In this document: positions 7,883 through 14,368 of the stretch, piece by piece | How positions within the stretch are numbered: position 1 is the stretch's first letter | Layout: the number at the start of each line of letters is the position of its first letter | Origin: JBDSKH01 sp035495435 | GTDB lineage: Bacteria; Actinomycetota; Actinomycetes; Actinomycetales; Microbacteriaceae | Assembly: GCA_035495435.1 (NCBI GenBank) | Contig: DATJFV010000092.1 | Location: forward strand, 1-32,675 | Reading direction: 5' to 3' | DNA length: 32,675 bases | Notes under the pieces: model-generated | The model's database searches: none | The model's input: only the letters and a program-made list of their open reading frames with translations | What the model was told of the DNA's origin: nothing | Program-made: the position numbers and the translations under genes

Positions 7883-8746
7883 ATGGTCGCCATCCTCGGT
7901 TTCGTCAGCGCCGTGGTCTACGGCGCCTCCGACTTCCTCGGCGGCCTCGCGTCCCGGCGCATGTCGGCGCTGCTGGCGAGCTTCCTCGGGTTCGTGGTGG
8001 CTGCTGTCGTCTCGGCGGTCGCGGTGCTCATCGAGCAGCCGGTGTGGTCGACGGATGCGGTGGTGCTGGGCGCGCTGGCGGGTGTCGCCGGATCGGTGGG
8101 CACCTGGGCCCTCTACGCATGCCTGGCGATCGGACCGATGAGCGTGCTGTCGCCGGGGGTGGCGGCGATCTACGCGATCCTGCCCGCCGTGGTCGGCATT
8201 GTGCTGGGGGAGCGGTTCCCGCCGGTCGGGTATGCGGCGCTGCTTGTGGCGGTGGTGGCGGGCATCCTGCTCGCGGCGACGCCCGAGTCGGGGCAGGGGC
8301 GCCGACCCAGCGGTCGAGGGCTGGCCTACGCGGCGCTGTCGGGGGTGGCGTTCGCCGGCTACATCATCGCGATCGACGCGACTCCGGCCGAGTCGGGTCT
8401 GGTTCCGCTACTCGTCGACCTGCTGGTCGGCGGCCTGCTGTTCGTCGCCGCGCTGGTCTGGGGTCGCATCCGGAGGGGTCCGGCAGAACTGGCGGGGCTG
8501 CGCGACCGGCGTGCGGTGCTGCTGGCTGTCGTGGCGGGGGCGCTGCTGGTGGCGGGCAACATCATGCTGGTGGTGGGGCTGCATCTCGGCGACCTGGCCG
8601 TGATGGCGGTGCTGAACTCGCTGTATCCGCTCGGCACGGTGCTGCTGGCCATCGTGCTGTTGCGCGAGCGGCTCACCGTGCTGCAGGGCGTCGGCATCGG
8701 CCTCGCGATCGCGGCCGCCGTCACGCTGAGCGTGGTCACGGCCTGA
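7883..8746 (+). CDS. EamA/DMT-family transporter
   Basis: A 287-residue integral membrane protein with about 10 hydrophobic helices in two EamA repeats. The first runs from AILGFVSAVVYGASDFLGGLASRR. The second starts at GLAYAALSGVAFAGYIIAI and ends with YPLGTVLLAIVLLRERLTVLQGVGIGLAIAAAV, the typical ExxL(T/S) signature. Such proteins export or import metabolites such as amino acids; the substrate here is unknown. ATG 7883 lies 9 bases after the PIN toxin stop, so read-through from upstream is possible. Confidence 0.88.
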   Translation: MVAILGFVSAVVYGASDFLGGLASRRMSALLASFLGFVVAAVVSAVAVLIEQPVWSTDAVVLGALAGVAGSVGTWALYACLAIGPMSVLSPGVAAIYAILPAVVGIVLGERFPPVGYAALLVAVVAGILLAATPESGQGRRPSGRGLAYAALSGVAFAGYIIAIDATPAESGLVPLLVDLLVGGLLFVAALVWGRIRRGPAELAGLRDRRAVLLAVVAGALLVAGNIMLVVGLHLGDLAVMAVLNSLYPLGTVLLAIVLLRERLTVLQGVGIGLAIAAAVTLSVVTA

Positions 8747-8763
8747 CTACGCTAGAACCCGAC

Positions 8764-10254
8764 ATGAGCCTCCCCTTCGCAACCGCCACGGGCGCCGATG
8801 TGCGCGTCCGCTTCTGCCCGAGTCCCACCGGCACCCCGCACGTCGGCATGGTGCGCACCGCGCTGTTCAACTGGGCCTACGCCCGGCACACCGGCGGCCG
8901 CATGATCTTCCGCGTCGAGGACACCGACGCGGCGCGCGACAGCGAGGAGAGCTACCTGCAGCTGGTCGACGCGCTCACCTGGCTGGGCATCGACTGGGAC
9001 GAGGGTGTGGAGACCGGTGGCCCGAATGCCCCCTACCGGCAGTCGCAGCGCACCGAGATCTACCTCGACCTGATCGAGCGGCTGAAGGCGGCGGGCTACC
9101 TCTATGAGAGCTTCGTCACGGCGGAGGAGATGGACGCCCGCAACGACGCGAACGGCCGCCCGCGTCAGCAGGGTTACGACAACCACGAGCGCGACCTGAC
9201 CGATGAGCAGCGCGCCGGGTTCCGTGCCGAGGGCCGCCAGCCGGCGCTGCGCCTGCGGGTGCCGGATGAGGACCTGAGCTTCGACGACCTGGTCCGCGGG
9301 CCGATCACCTTCCCGGCCGGCTCCACCACCGACTTCGTGGTGGTGCGCCCGAACGGCGCTCCGCTGTACACCTTCGTCAACCCGGTCGACGATGCGCTGA
9401 TGGGCGTGACCCACGTGCTGCGCGGAGAGGACCTGCTGTCCAGCACGCCCCGGCAGATCGCCCTGTACACGGCGCTCATCGAGATCGGGGTGACCGAGTT
9501 CATCCCTCAGTTCGGCCACCTTCCGTACGTGATGGGTGAGGGCAACAAGAAGCTCAGCAAGCGCGACCCCGAGTCGAACCTGTTCCACCACCGCGACCGC
9601 GGTTTCGTGCCCGAGGGCCTGCTCAACTACCTGTCGCTCTTGGGCTGGTCGATCGCCCCCGATCGCGACGTCTTCACCCAGGCCGAGCTGGCGACCGCGT
9701 TCGACGTGCACGACGTCAACCCCAACCCGGCCCGTTTCGACCTGAAGAAGGCCGAATCGATCAACGGCGACCACATCCGCATGCTCGCCCTCGATGACTT
9801 CACCGAACGGATCCAGCCCTACCTCGCGGGCCTCATCAGCGCCCCGCCCACGCAGGCCGAGCTCGCGATCCTGCGCCAGGCGGCGCCGCTTGTGCAAGAG
9901 CGCATCAACCTGCTGGGCGAGGCGCGCGGCATGCTGGCGTTCCTGTTCACCGCCGACGACGAGATCGAATACGAGGCGGATGCGTTGCCGGCCAACGCGG
10001 ACGAGGCGCGCCTGGTGCTCGATGCCTCGTACGCCGCGCTCGAGGGCCTCGACGATTTCAGTGCGGAGAGCATCGAGGCGGCCCTGCGCGCCGCCCTCAT
10101 CGACGGCGCCGGGCTGAAGCCGCGCGTCGCGTTCGGGCCGGTGCGCACCGCGATCTCGGGGCGCCGGGTGAGCCCGCCGCTGTTCGAGTCGATGGAGATC
10201 CTCGACAAGGACTCGACCCTCGCGCGGCTCGACCGCCTGCGCGAACGGCTCTAG
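8764..10254 (+). CDS. gltX: glutamyl-tRNA synthetase
   Basis: Class I aminoacyl-tRNA synthetase of 496 residues that charges tRNA-Glu. In actinobacteria it normally also charges tRNA-Gln, which GatCAB then amidates. The HIGH-equivalent is in CPSPTGTPHVGM (about 18-29), and the KMSKS-equivalent is KKLSKRDPES (about 261-270). FRVEDTDAARD, TDFVVVRPNGAPLYTF and GVTHVLRGEDLL are also present, followed by the helical anticodon-binding domain. ATG 8764 was chosen because the conserved N-terminus begins just after it; the reading frame stays open far upstream only as a shadow of the EamA gene. Its TAG shares the palindrome CTAG with the stop of the convergent 47-residue gene. Confidence 0.97.
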   Translation: MSLPFATATGADVRVRFCPSPTGTPHVGMVRTALFNWAYARHTGGRMIFRVEDTDAARDSEESYLQLVDALTWLGIDWDEGVETGGPNAPYRQSQRTEIYLDLIERLKAAGYLYESFVTAEEMDARNDANGRPRQQGYDNHERDLTDEQRAGFRAEGRQPALRLRVPDEDLSFDDLVRGPITFPAGSTTDFVVVRPNGAPLYTFVNPVDDALMGVTHVLRGEDLLSSTPRQIALYTALIEIGVTEFIPQFGHLPYVMGEGNKKLSKRDPESNLFHHRDRGFVPEGLLNYLSLLGWSIAPDRDVFTQAELATAFDVHDVNPNPARFDLKKAESINGDHIRMLALDDFTERIQPYLAGLISAPPTQAELAILRQAAPLVQERINLLGEARGMLAFLFTADDEIEYEADALPANADEARLVLDASYAALEGLDDFSAESIEAALRAALIDGAGLKPRVAFGPVRTAISGRRVSPPLFESMEILDKDSTLARLDRLRERL

Positions 10255-10394
10255 CCGCCGAGCCCCAGCACCACCGGCAGCACAGCTGCCAGCAGCACGG
10301 CGACCACGATGATGATCACGGCGCCCGCACGCAGACTGCGCCGGGGTGGCCGCGGAGTCTCGTCCGGGTCACGGAGCTCATCGGGCAGGCTCAT
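10251..10394 (-). CDS. small single-pass membrane protein, 47 residues
   Basis: Start ATG at 10394, stop TAG at 10253-10251. The protein begins MSLPDELRDPDETPRPPRR, a polar and proline-rich cytoplasmic tail. One hydrophobic helix follows (about 24-44: AGAVIIIVVAVLLAAVLPVVL), with positive residues before it giving N-in topology. The start overlaps the stop of the upstream cytochrome b-like gene as ATGA, implying translational coupling and a shared complex or function. Its stop codon and that of gltX overlap within CTAG. No family is recognised. Confidence 0.7.
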   Translation of the reverse strand: MSLPDELRDPDETPRPPRRSLRAGAVIIIVVAVLLAAVLPVVLGLGG

Positions 10395-11299
10395 GCGCCC
10401 GGCATCCGTCGCACATCGTTGCCGGTGACCTCCGCGATGCGGGTCTGGGCCGGCGGGCGCAGCAGTGCGGCCGCGACGATGGTCACCACGACCGAGCCCG
10501 CGAACACGGCGGCCCCGATCCAGGTCTCGTCGTCTCGTCCGGCGAACATGTGGTTCAGGTTACGCAGTGCGCCGGTCAGCAGCACGAGCGCGACATGCAC
10601 GACGGTGAAGCCGATGAAGTACACGGCGGTCAGCCAGTGCACGGTGCGGGCGAACCGGTCGCCGAGCGGCCCGGTCGCGCGCCGCAGCCGTTTCGGCCAG
10701 AGCGGCGACAGGCGAAGCCCCGCGAGCACCGCGACGGGGGCGGCGACGAAGACCGTGAATCCGTAGAGCAGCAACTGCAGCGCGTTGTACTGCGTCCAGC
10801 CGTTGTGCTGCGGCCAGTCGAGCGACAGGTACTGCAGCCCCGCCGAGATCGCGTTCGGGATGACGTCCCACGAGGCCGGCACGAGGCGCTTCCACTGCCC
10901 CGAGATGATGAGCAGCACGACGTAGACCAGACCGTTCGCCACCCAGAGCACGTCGACGACGAGGTGCCACCAGGTGTGCAGGCTCAACCGCGTCGCCCCG
11001 GTCGCGCGCCGGGTGACGAATGCCGGGGGCCGGGTGCCGCCGCGCACCAGCAGACCCGACCGCACGATGAACAGCAGGAAGAACGCCGACAGGAAGTGCG
11101 TCCACGACAGCCACGCCGGGAAGCCGACGGGCGTGCCCTCCCACGCCGTGGCATCCCCGGGATAGGTCACGAAGAACGCGGCGGTGACCGGGATCTCGAA
11201 CAGAGCCCGAGCGAAGAGCACCGCCATCACGGCGGCGACGCCTGCGGCGGGAAGGAGAAGGGCGAGCACGGGGATGCCCCGTCCGCGGTCCTCCGTCAC
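10391..11299 (-). CDS. cytochrome b561/b6-like membrane protein
   Basis: 302 residues with five or six hydrophobic helices and paired histidines suitable for haem ligation: WTHFLSAFFLLFIV, LHTWWHLVVDVLWVANGLVYVVLL, RTVHWLTAVYFIGFTVVHVALVLL. This resembles the bacterial cytochrome b561 / thiosulfate-reductase cytochrome b group, so a role in membrane electron transfer is likely. A partner oxidoreductase is not present nearby. The frame stays open to 11491, but that extension would run through tRNA-Gln. GTG 11299 is preferred: it has GGAGG 4 bases upstream and a TACGGT box at 11311-11306. The 47-residue gene is coupled to its end. Confidence 0.75.
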   Translation of the reverse strand: MTEDRGRGIPVLALLLPAAGVAAVMAVLFARALFEIPVTAAFFVTYPGDATAWEGTPVGFPAWLSWTHFLSAFFLLFIVRSGLLVRGGTRPPAFVTRRATGATRLSLHTWWHLVVDVLWVANGLVYVVLLIISGQWKRLVPASWDVIPNAISAGLQYLSLDWPQHNGWTQYNALQLLLYGFTVFVAAPVAVLAGLRLSPLWPKRLRRATGPLGDRFARTVHWLTAVYFIGFTVVHVALVLLTGALRNLNHMFAGRDDETWIGAAVFAGSVVVTIVAAALLRPPAQTRIAEVTGNDVRRMPGA

Positions 11300-11305
11300 G
11301 CCTCC

Positions 11306-11311
11306 ACCGTA
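11306..11311 (-). promoter_or_regulatory. -10 box (TACGGT) of the cytochrome b-like gene
   Basis: Read on the minus strand, TACGGT lies 6 bases before GTG 11299. The intervening GGAGGC could also act as a ribosome-binding site if transcription starts further upstream. Confidence 0.4.
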
Positions 11312-11388
11312 CTGTGGTCGGAGCCCTGTCAACTTCGCGTATGCTAGACCGCGGCCCTCGCTGATCCGCAATCGCGGGGCACGACCAG

Positions 11389-11413
11389 AAAACTCCCTCT
11401 GACCAGGGATTTT
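11389..11413. other. hairpin with T-run just upstream of tRNA-Gln
   Basis: AAAA-c-TCCCT (11389-11398) pairs with AGGGA-TTTT (11405-11413) around a 6-base loop. The form is that of a weak intrinsic terminator on the plus strand, but no plus-strand gene ends here. It lies 4 bases before the tRNA. It may be a transcript-processing or insulating element. Confidence 0.3.
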
Positions 11414-11416
11414 CAT

Positions 11417-11488
11417 TGGGGTATGGTGTAATTGGCAACACGGCTGATTCTGGTTCAGTTGTTCTTGGTTCGAGTCCAGGTACCCCAG
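11417..11488 (+). tRNA. tRNA-Gln (anticodon CTG)
   Basis: A 72-base cloverleaf: acceptor TGGGGTA / TACCCCA, D-stem GTGT / ACAC, anticodon stem GCTGA / TCAGT around loop TTCTGGT with CTG at 11450-11452, and T-stem CTTGG / CCAGG around TTCGAGT. G11488 is the discriminator base. It is followed by CA and then ATG, so the CCA end is not fully encoded. It reads the CAG codon. A TATGCT motif near 11340 could be its -10 box, giving a leader of about 65 bases. Confidence 0.96.
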
Positions 11489-11490
11489 CA

Positions 11491-12273
11491 ATGACCTCCA
11501 CCGTGCCGCGACGAGTGCTTGTGCTCGTTCTCGTCGGCCTTCTCGGAGGGGTCCTCTCCGGCGCCTTCGGCGTCGGCGGCGGCATCGTGATGGTGCCGCT
11601 GCTGATGTGGTTCCTCGGCATGGATCAGCGGCGGGCGGCGGCGACCTCGCTGGTGGCGATCGTGCCGACGGCGATCGCGGGCAGCATCCAGTACCTGGCT
11701 TTAGGTGATCTGGATGTGGTGGCGGGCCTGCTCGTCGCTGTCGGCGGCATCGGCGGGTCGCTGATCGGCACGCGCCTGCTGCGCACCCTGCCGCTCGTGT
11801 GGCTGCGCTGGCTGTTCATCGCGCTGATCGTGCTGGTCGCGGTGCGCATGTTCTTCGAGGTGCCCTCCCGCGGTGCAGAGATCGTCTATTCGCCCGGGGT
11901 CGTGGTCGCCCTCATCCTGGTCGGTTTCGCGATGGGTCTGGCGTCGGGCCTGTTCGGCATCGGCGGCGGAGTGATTCTGGTGCCGCTGCTCATCGCCGCT
12001 TTCGGGGTCGGCGATCTGCTGGCCAAGGGCACCTCGCTGCTGGCGATGATCCCCACCTCGATCACCGGGTCGATCGCCAACCTGCGGGCGCACCTGGTGC
12101 GGCTTGGCGACGGGCTCATCGTCGGCATCGCCGCGGTGCTGGCCAGCTTCGGGGGAGTGGCGCTCGCCGTCTGGCTCGACCCGCGCGCGGCCACCATCGT
12201 CTTCGGGGTGTTCCTGCTGCTCGTGGCCGTGCAGCTCACCGTGCGCGCGATCCGCGCCGGCCGCTCCCGCTAG
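11491..12273 (+). CDS. TauE/SafE (TSUP) family permease
   Basis: A membrane protein of 260 residues with about 8 helices and the two internal repeats of the family: LSGAFGVGGGIVMVPLLMWFLG (about 22-43) and ASGLFGIGGGVILVPLLIAAFG near 150-171, each with the GxGGG(x)nVPLL signature. Relatives export sulfite, sulfoacetate or other organosulfur anions; the substrate is unknown here. The ATG begins two bases after the tRNA-Gln discriminator, leaving no room for a ribosome-binding site outside the tRNA. 3' processing of the tRNA would leave a near-leaderless mRNA. An in-frame GTG at 11503 is the alternative start. Confidence 0.88.
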   Translation: MTSTVPRRVLVLVLVGLLGGVLSGAFGVGGGIVMVPLLMWFLGMDQRRAAATSLVAIVPTAIAGSIQYLALGDLDVVAGLLVAVGGIGGSLIGTRLLRTLPLVWLRWLFIALIVLVAVRMFFEVPSRGAEIVYSPGVVVALILVGFAMGLASGLFGIGGGVILVPLLIAAFGVGDLLAKGTSLLAMIPTSITGSIANLRAHLVRLGDGLIVGIAAVLASFGGVALAVWLDPRAATIVFGVFLLLVAVQLTVRAIRAGRSR

Positions 12274-12296
12274 AGCGCGAGGCGCACGACGGCGCG
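12274..12296 (+). repeat. 23-bp direct repeat, left copy
   Basis: Begins AGCGCGAGGCGC and is identical over 23 bases to 13213-13235, where the same bases encode the end of the GNAT gene. It follows directly after the permease stop codon. Together the copies flank the MNT/HEPN toxin-antitoxin module. Confidence 0.9.
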
Positions 12297-12347
12297 CGCG
12301 CCTTGCGCCCACCCCCGTGCCTCCGGCTCCGTGCGATCTTGTGCCGG

Positions 12348-12375
12348 TTGCCCGCCAGGTCGTGAGTGATAAAAT
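12348..12375 (+). promoter_or_regulatory. promoter of the MNT/HEPN operon
   Basis: TTGCCC (12348-12353) and TAAAAT (12370-12375) are separated by 16 bases. The -10 box ends 6 bases before ATG 12382. An imperfect dyad, ATAAA / TTTAT, spans the -10 box and start codon and could be the operator for the antitoxin's own HTH. The segment is strikingly AT-rich for this genome. Confidence 0.55.
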
Positions 12376-12381
12376 CAATTT

Positions 12382-12852
12382 ATGACCCTGATGCTGGAAT
12401 ATGAGCGGGCAACCCGCGACGCCGAGTTAGCGCGACTGCGCCGGGTGCTCGCGGTGCGTGCGATGCTCGTCGAGGGGGAGTCGCAGCGTGACATCGCACG
12501 ACGACTCGGGGTCACCCAACCGGCAATCAGTTACCAAGTCGCCCCCGGCCGCACGGACGGCGTGCGGCCAAGCACCCTGATCGCAGCGGGCGGGACTGTG
12601 CTGCGACAGATCGCCGAGCGCCGAGGATTCACCGACCTTGCGGTGTTCGGTTCCGCCGCGCGTGGCGATGACCGCCCGGACTCCGATCTCGACTTGCTCG
12701 TACAACCTCCAGCCGGCGCCGACCTGTTCGACATGGCCCGACTCGAGGAGGCACTCGAGTCGGTCCTCGGTCGTGGTGTGGACCTCGTGAGCTACCGCGG
12801 CCTCGATTCGCGACGCGATCGTGACATTCTGCGTGACCGGGTTGCGCTGTGA
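12382..12852 (+). CDS. HTH-MNT antitoxin (MntA-like minimal nucleotidyltransferase)
   Basis: 156 residues in two parts. Residues about 34-53 are a helix-turn-helix (SQRDIARRLGVTQPAISYQV). Residues about 83-156 are a minimal nucleotidyltransferase with the full GSx10DxD motif (Gly90, Ser91, Asp102, Asp104) and a third acidic residue, Asp134, in GVDLV. In the described type VII systems MntA inactivates HepT by adding AMP to its RX4HXY tyrosine. Both the enzyme motif here and the target motif next door are intact. The fused HTH suggests it also represses its own promoter. It overlaps the HEPN gene by one base (TGATG). Confidence 0.88.
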   Translation: MTLMLEYERATRDAELARLRRVLAVRAMLVEGESQRDIARRLGVTQPAISYQVAPGRTDGVRPSTLIAAGGTVLRQIAERRGFTDLAVFGSAARGDDRPDSDLDLLVQPPAGADLFDMARLEEALESVLGRGVDLVSYRGLDSRRDRDILRDRVAL

Positions 12853-13208
12853 TGGAAATCCGGGTCGCAAAGGAACTGCTTCACATCCAACGTTGGCTCG
12901 AGATCGCGGCAACGATTGTCGCGCGCGGCAAGGACGCCTATCACGCAGACGAGGTAGCGCAGGAGGCCGGTGACTCGGTGCTGATCAAGCTCGGTGAAGC
13001 AGCGAAAATCCTCGCGGAGCGGGGTCTGAAGGCGCCTGCGGAGATCAACTGGAGCGATGCCGCGAAGCAGCGCGAGAAGCTCGCGCACCACTACTCCGTG
13101 ATCGACCGCGAGGTGACGTGGCAGACACTCTCGGTGTCGCTGCCGGCCTGGGCGGCCGCGCTGCACCCTCTGTTTCTTGAGGCAGGAAGAGCTGTAGACG
13201 TCAGATAG
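12852..13208 (+). CDS. HEPN (DUF86/HepT-like) toxin
   Basis: A 118-residue alpha-helical protein with the HEPN RNase signature RX4HXY visible as REKLAHHY near residues 74-81. It also has the DUF86 core helix VLIKLGEAAKILAERG near 43-58. Such proteins cleave RNA, or act on tRNA, when not AMPylated by the partner nucleotidyltransferase. The start is ATG 12852 (one-base overlap with the antitoxin stop); GTG 12849 in the same frame is an alternative. The stop is immediately followed by the stop of the convergent GNAT gene. Confidence 0.88.
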   Translation: MEIRVAKELLHIQRWLEIAATIVARGKDAYHADEVAQEAGDSVLIKLGEAAKILAERGLKAPAEINWSDAAKQREKLAHHYSVIDREVTWQTLSVSLPAWAAALHPLFLEAGRAVDVR

Positions 13209-13784
13209 TCACAGCGCGAGGCGCACGACGGCGCGACGCTCGCTCGGTCGGGACACTACGTCGAAGCCGGCCGCCTCGAACACCGACAGCGGCCCGTGGT
13301 AGAGGTCGGCGCTGGAGACGCCGGGCCCGGCGACGACCGGGAACGCTTCGAGCGTGCGCGCCCCGTGGCTGCGAGCGTGCCCGACCGCGGCGTCGAGCAG
13401 CGCGTGGGCGACGCCGTTGCGGCGGTGCCCGACGCGCACGACGAAGCACGACACCACCCAGACGTTGTCGTCGGTCGGGTCGCCGTCACCGCCCCCCGCG
13501 TTGACGATGCGCGCGTATGCGGGCCGCGGCTCCATCGCCACCCAGCCGATCGGGGTGCCGCCGTCGTAGGCGAGCAACCCCGGCCCCGCGCCGTGCGTGC
13601 GGCGGGACTCGTCGATCTGCTCGCACAGCGCCCGCTCGAACGCCGGGACGTCGCCCGTCTTCCAGGTGGCCGCGTCCACCTTGAAGTACTGGCACCAGCA
13701 GGTCGACGGATCGCCTCGCGTGCCGAAGACGGCGCGCACGTCGGCCCACGGCGCGTCGGTGACGGGCACCACTCGCAGTTCCAT
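13209..13784 (-). CDS. GNAT-family N-acetyltransferase
   Basis: 191 residues. The N-terminal TCWCQYFK segment (about 28-35) is typical of a bacterial GNAT subgroup. The acetyl-CoA site appears as VVSCFVVRVGHRRNGVAHALLDAA (about 109-132), matching motif A with the pattern V(x)4-RxGxA apart from H-R-R-N-G. The acceptor substrate is unknown. ATG 13784 lies 7 bases after a TAACCT box (13797-13792), supporting the start. The last 23 bases of coding sequence plus stop region are duplicated about 0.9 kb away, at 12274-12296. Confidence 0.88.
   Translation of the reverse strand: MELRVVPVTDAPWADVRAVFGTRGDPSTCWCQYFKVDAATWKTGDVPAFERALCEQIDESRRTHGAGPGLLAYDGGTPIGWVAMEPRPAYARIVNAGGGDGDPTDDNVWVVSCFVVRVGHRRNGVAHALLDAAVGHARSHGARTLEAFPVVAGPGVSSADLYHGPLSVFEAAGFDVVSRPSERRAVVRLAL
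13213..13235 (+). repeat. 23-bp direct repeat, right copy
   Basis: Identical to 12274-12296. On the minus strand it encodes the final RAVVRLAL residues of the GNAT protein. Confidence 0.9.
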
Positions 13785-13791
13785 GCCGACC

Positions 13792-13797
13792 AGGTTA
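13792..13797 (-). promoter_or_regulatory. -10 box (TAACCT) of the GNAT gene
   Basis: TAACCT on the minus strand is 7 bases before ATG 13784, the leaderless pattern. Confidence 0.5.
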
Positions 13798-14316
13798 GAT
13801 GTCGAGCTGTTCGGTGACCTCGAGCGGATGGAACACGCCGCCGTTCTTCTCGGTCGCCCACTGCAGGCGCTCGGCCGCCATCTTCTTGCCGGCGGCGGAG
13901 AGGGTCATGTCGTGCACGTAGATGGCGCGCTTGGGCTTGACGGCGAGGACGTAGTCCATGGCTTCGCCGATCTTCAGCCATGGCGCGCCGATCGGTGCGG
14001 CGAGCGTGCCGACCTCGGCGTCGGGCACCGTGTACGAGTCTCCGGCGTAGTAGAACTCGTCATTGACGAGCACACCGAGGTTGTCGGGCACCGGGATGCT
14101 CTCGTGGATGACGGCGTGCTTCTCGCCGAAGAACTTCAGTGTGAAGGGCCCCGCCTCGACCACATCACCTTCGGCGACCGGGGTGACGTCGAAGCCGCTC
14201 GCCGCCGTCTTGACCCCGGCGGGGCCGTAGATCACCGCGTCCGGGTTCTTGTCGAGGATGCGGCCCAGCTGCTCAGGGGTCCAGTGGTCGGCGTGCTCGT
14301 ATTTGGTGACCTTCAT
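13795..14316 (-). CDS. MBL-fold hydrolase with apparent internal in-frame deletion
   Basis: 173 residues, resembling COG2220 (UlaG-like) metal-dependent hydrolases of about 210 residues. The N-terminus reads MKVTKYEHADHWTPEQL. In intact relatives MKVTKYEHA opens the first beta-strand, and about 35-40 residues later the metal motif HEHADHW appears. Here the two EHA segments are fused, removing the intervening strands and the first His of HxHxDH. Later metal-site candidates remain: KHAVIHE, AGDSY and YVHDMT. ATG 14316 is 7 bases after a TATCGT box. Activity is doubtful unless the deletion is an assembly artefact. Confidence 0.75.
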   Translation of the reverse strand: MKVTKYEHADHWTPEQLGRILDKNPDAVIYGPAGVKTAASGFDVTPVAEGDVVEAGPFTLKFFGEKHAVIHESIPVPDNLGVLVNDEFYYAGDSYTVPDAEVGTLAAPIGAPWLKIGEAMDYVLAVKPKRAIYVHDMTLSAAGKKMAAERLQWATEKNGGVFHPLEVTEQLDI

Positions 14317-14323
14317 GTGTGCG

Positions 14324-14329
14324 ACGATA
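14324..14329 (-). promoter_or_regulatory. -10 box (TATCGT) of the MBL-fold gene
   Basis: TATCGT on the minus strand is 7 bases upstream of ATG 14316. The CsoR-type operator lies about 10 bases further upstream, so this promoter could be under the same repressor. Confidence 0.45.
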
Positions 14330-14338
14330 CGCCTGCAG

Positions 14339-14361
14339 AATACCCCAGGGGGGTATATCAT
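14339..14361 (+). promoter_or_regulatory. CsoR-type operator overlapping the csoR promoter
   Basis: An interrupted palindrome with TACCCC at 14341-14346 and GGGGGTA at 14349-14355, the G/C-tract dyad characteristic of CsoR sites. It overlaps a TATCAT -10 box (14356-14361) that stands 7 bases before the csoR ATG. Binding would block the csoR-copB transcript and perhaps the divergent MBL gene. Confidence 0.75.
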
Positions 14362-14368
14362 CGACCGC

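Larger units (their letters stand above)
12297..13212. other. inserted toxin-antitoxin islet between direct repeats
   Basis: About 0.9 kb that holds only the MNT antitoxin, the HEPN toxin and their AT-rich promoter. It is bounded by perfect 23-bp repeats. The right repeat is the native 3' end of the GNAT gene, so the ancestral order was probably permease followed directly by the convergent GNAT gene. No transposase or integrase is present. The insertion mechanism is unknown. Confidence 0.6.

Noticed and set aside
8044..8763. N-terminal extension of gltX giving a 736-residue product
   Set aside because: The extra 240 codons are the EamA gene in another frame. The GluRS N-terminus begins at 8764.
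11416..11490. TTG start for the TSUP permease within tRNA-Gln
   Set aside because: The 25 extra codons are simply the tRNA sequence; ATG 11491 matches the family N-terminus.
11300..11491. Extended N-terminus of the cytochrome b-like gene
   Set aside because: It would be translated from the antisense of tRNA-Gln; a good start with -10 box and RBS exists at 11299.
12274..13235. Insertion sequence or integrative element
   Set aside because: No transposase, integrase or terminal inverted repeats; only the direct repeats and the toxin-antitoxin genes are present.
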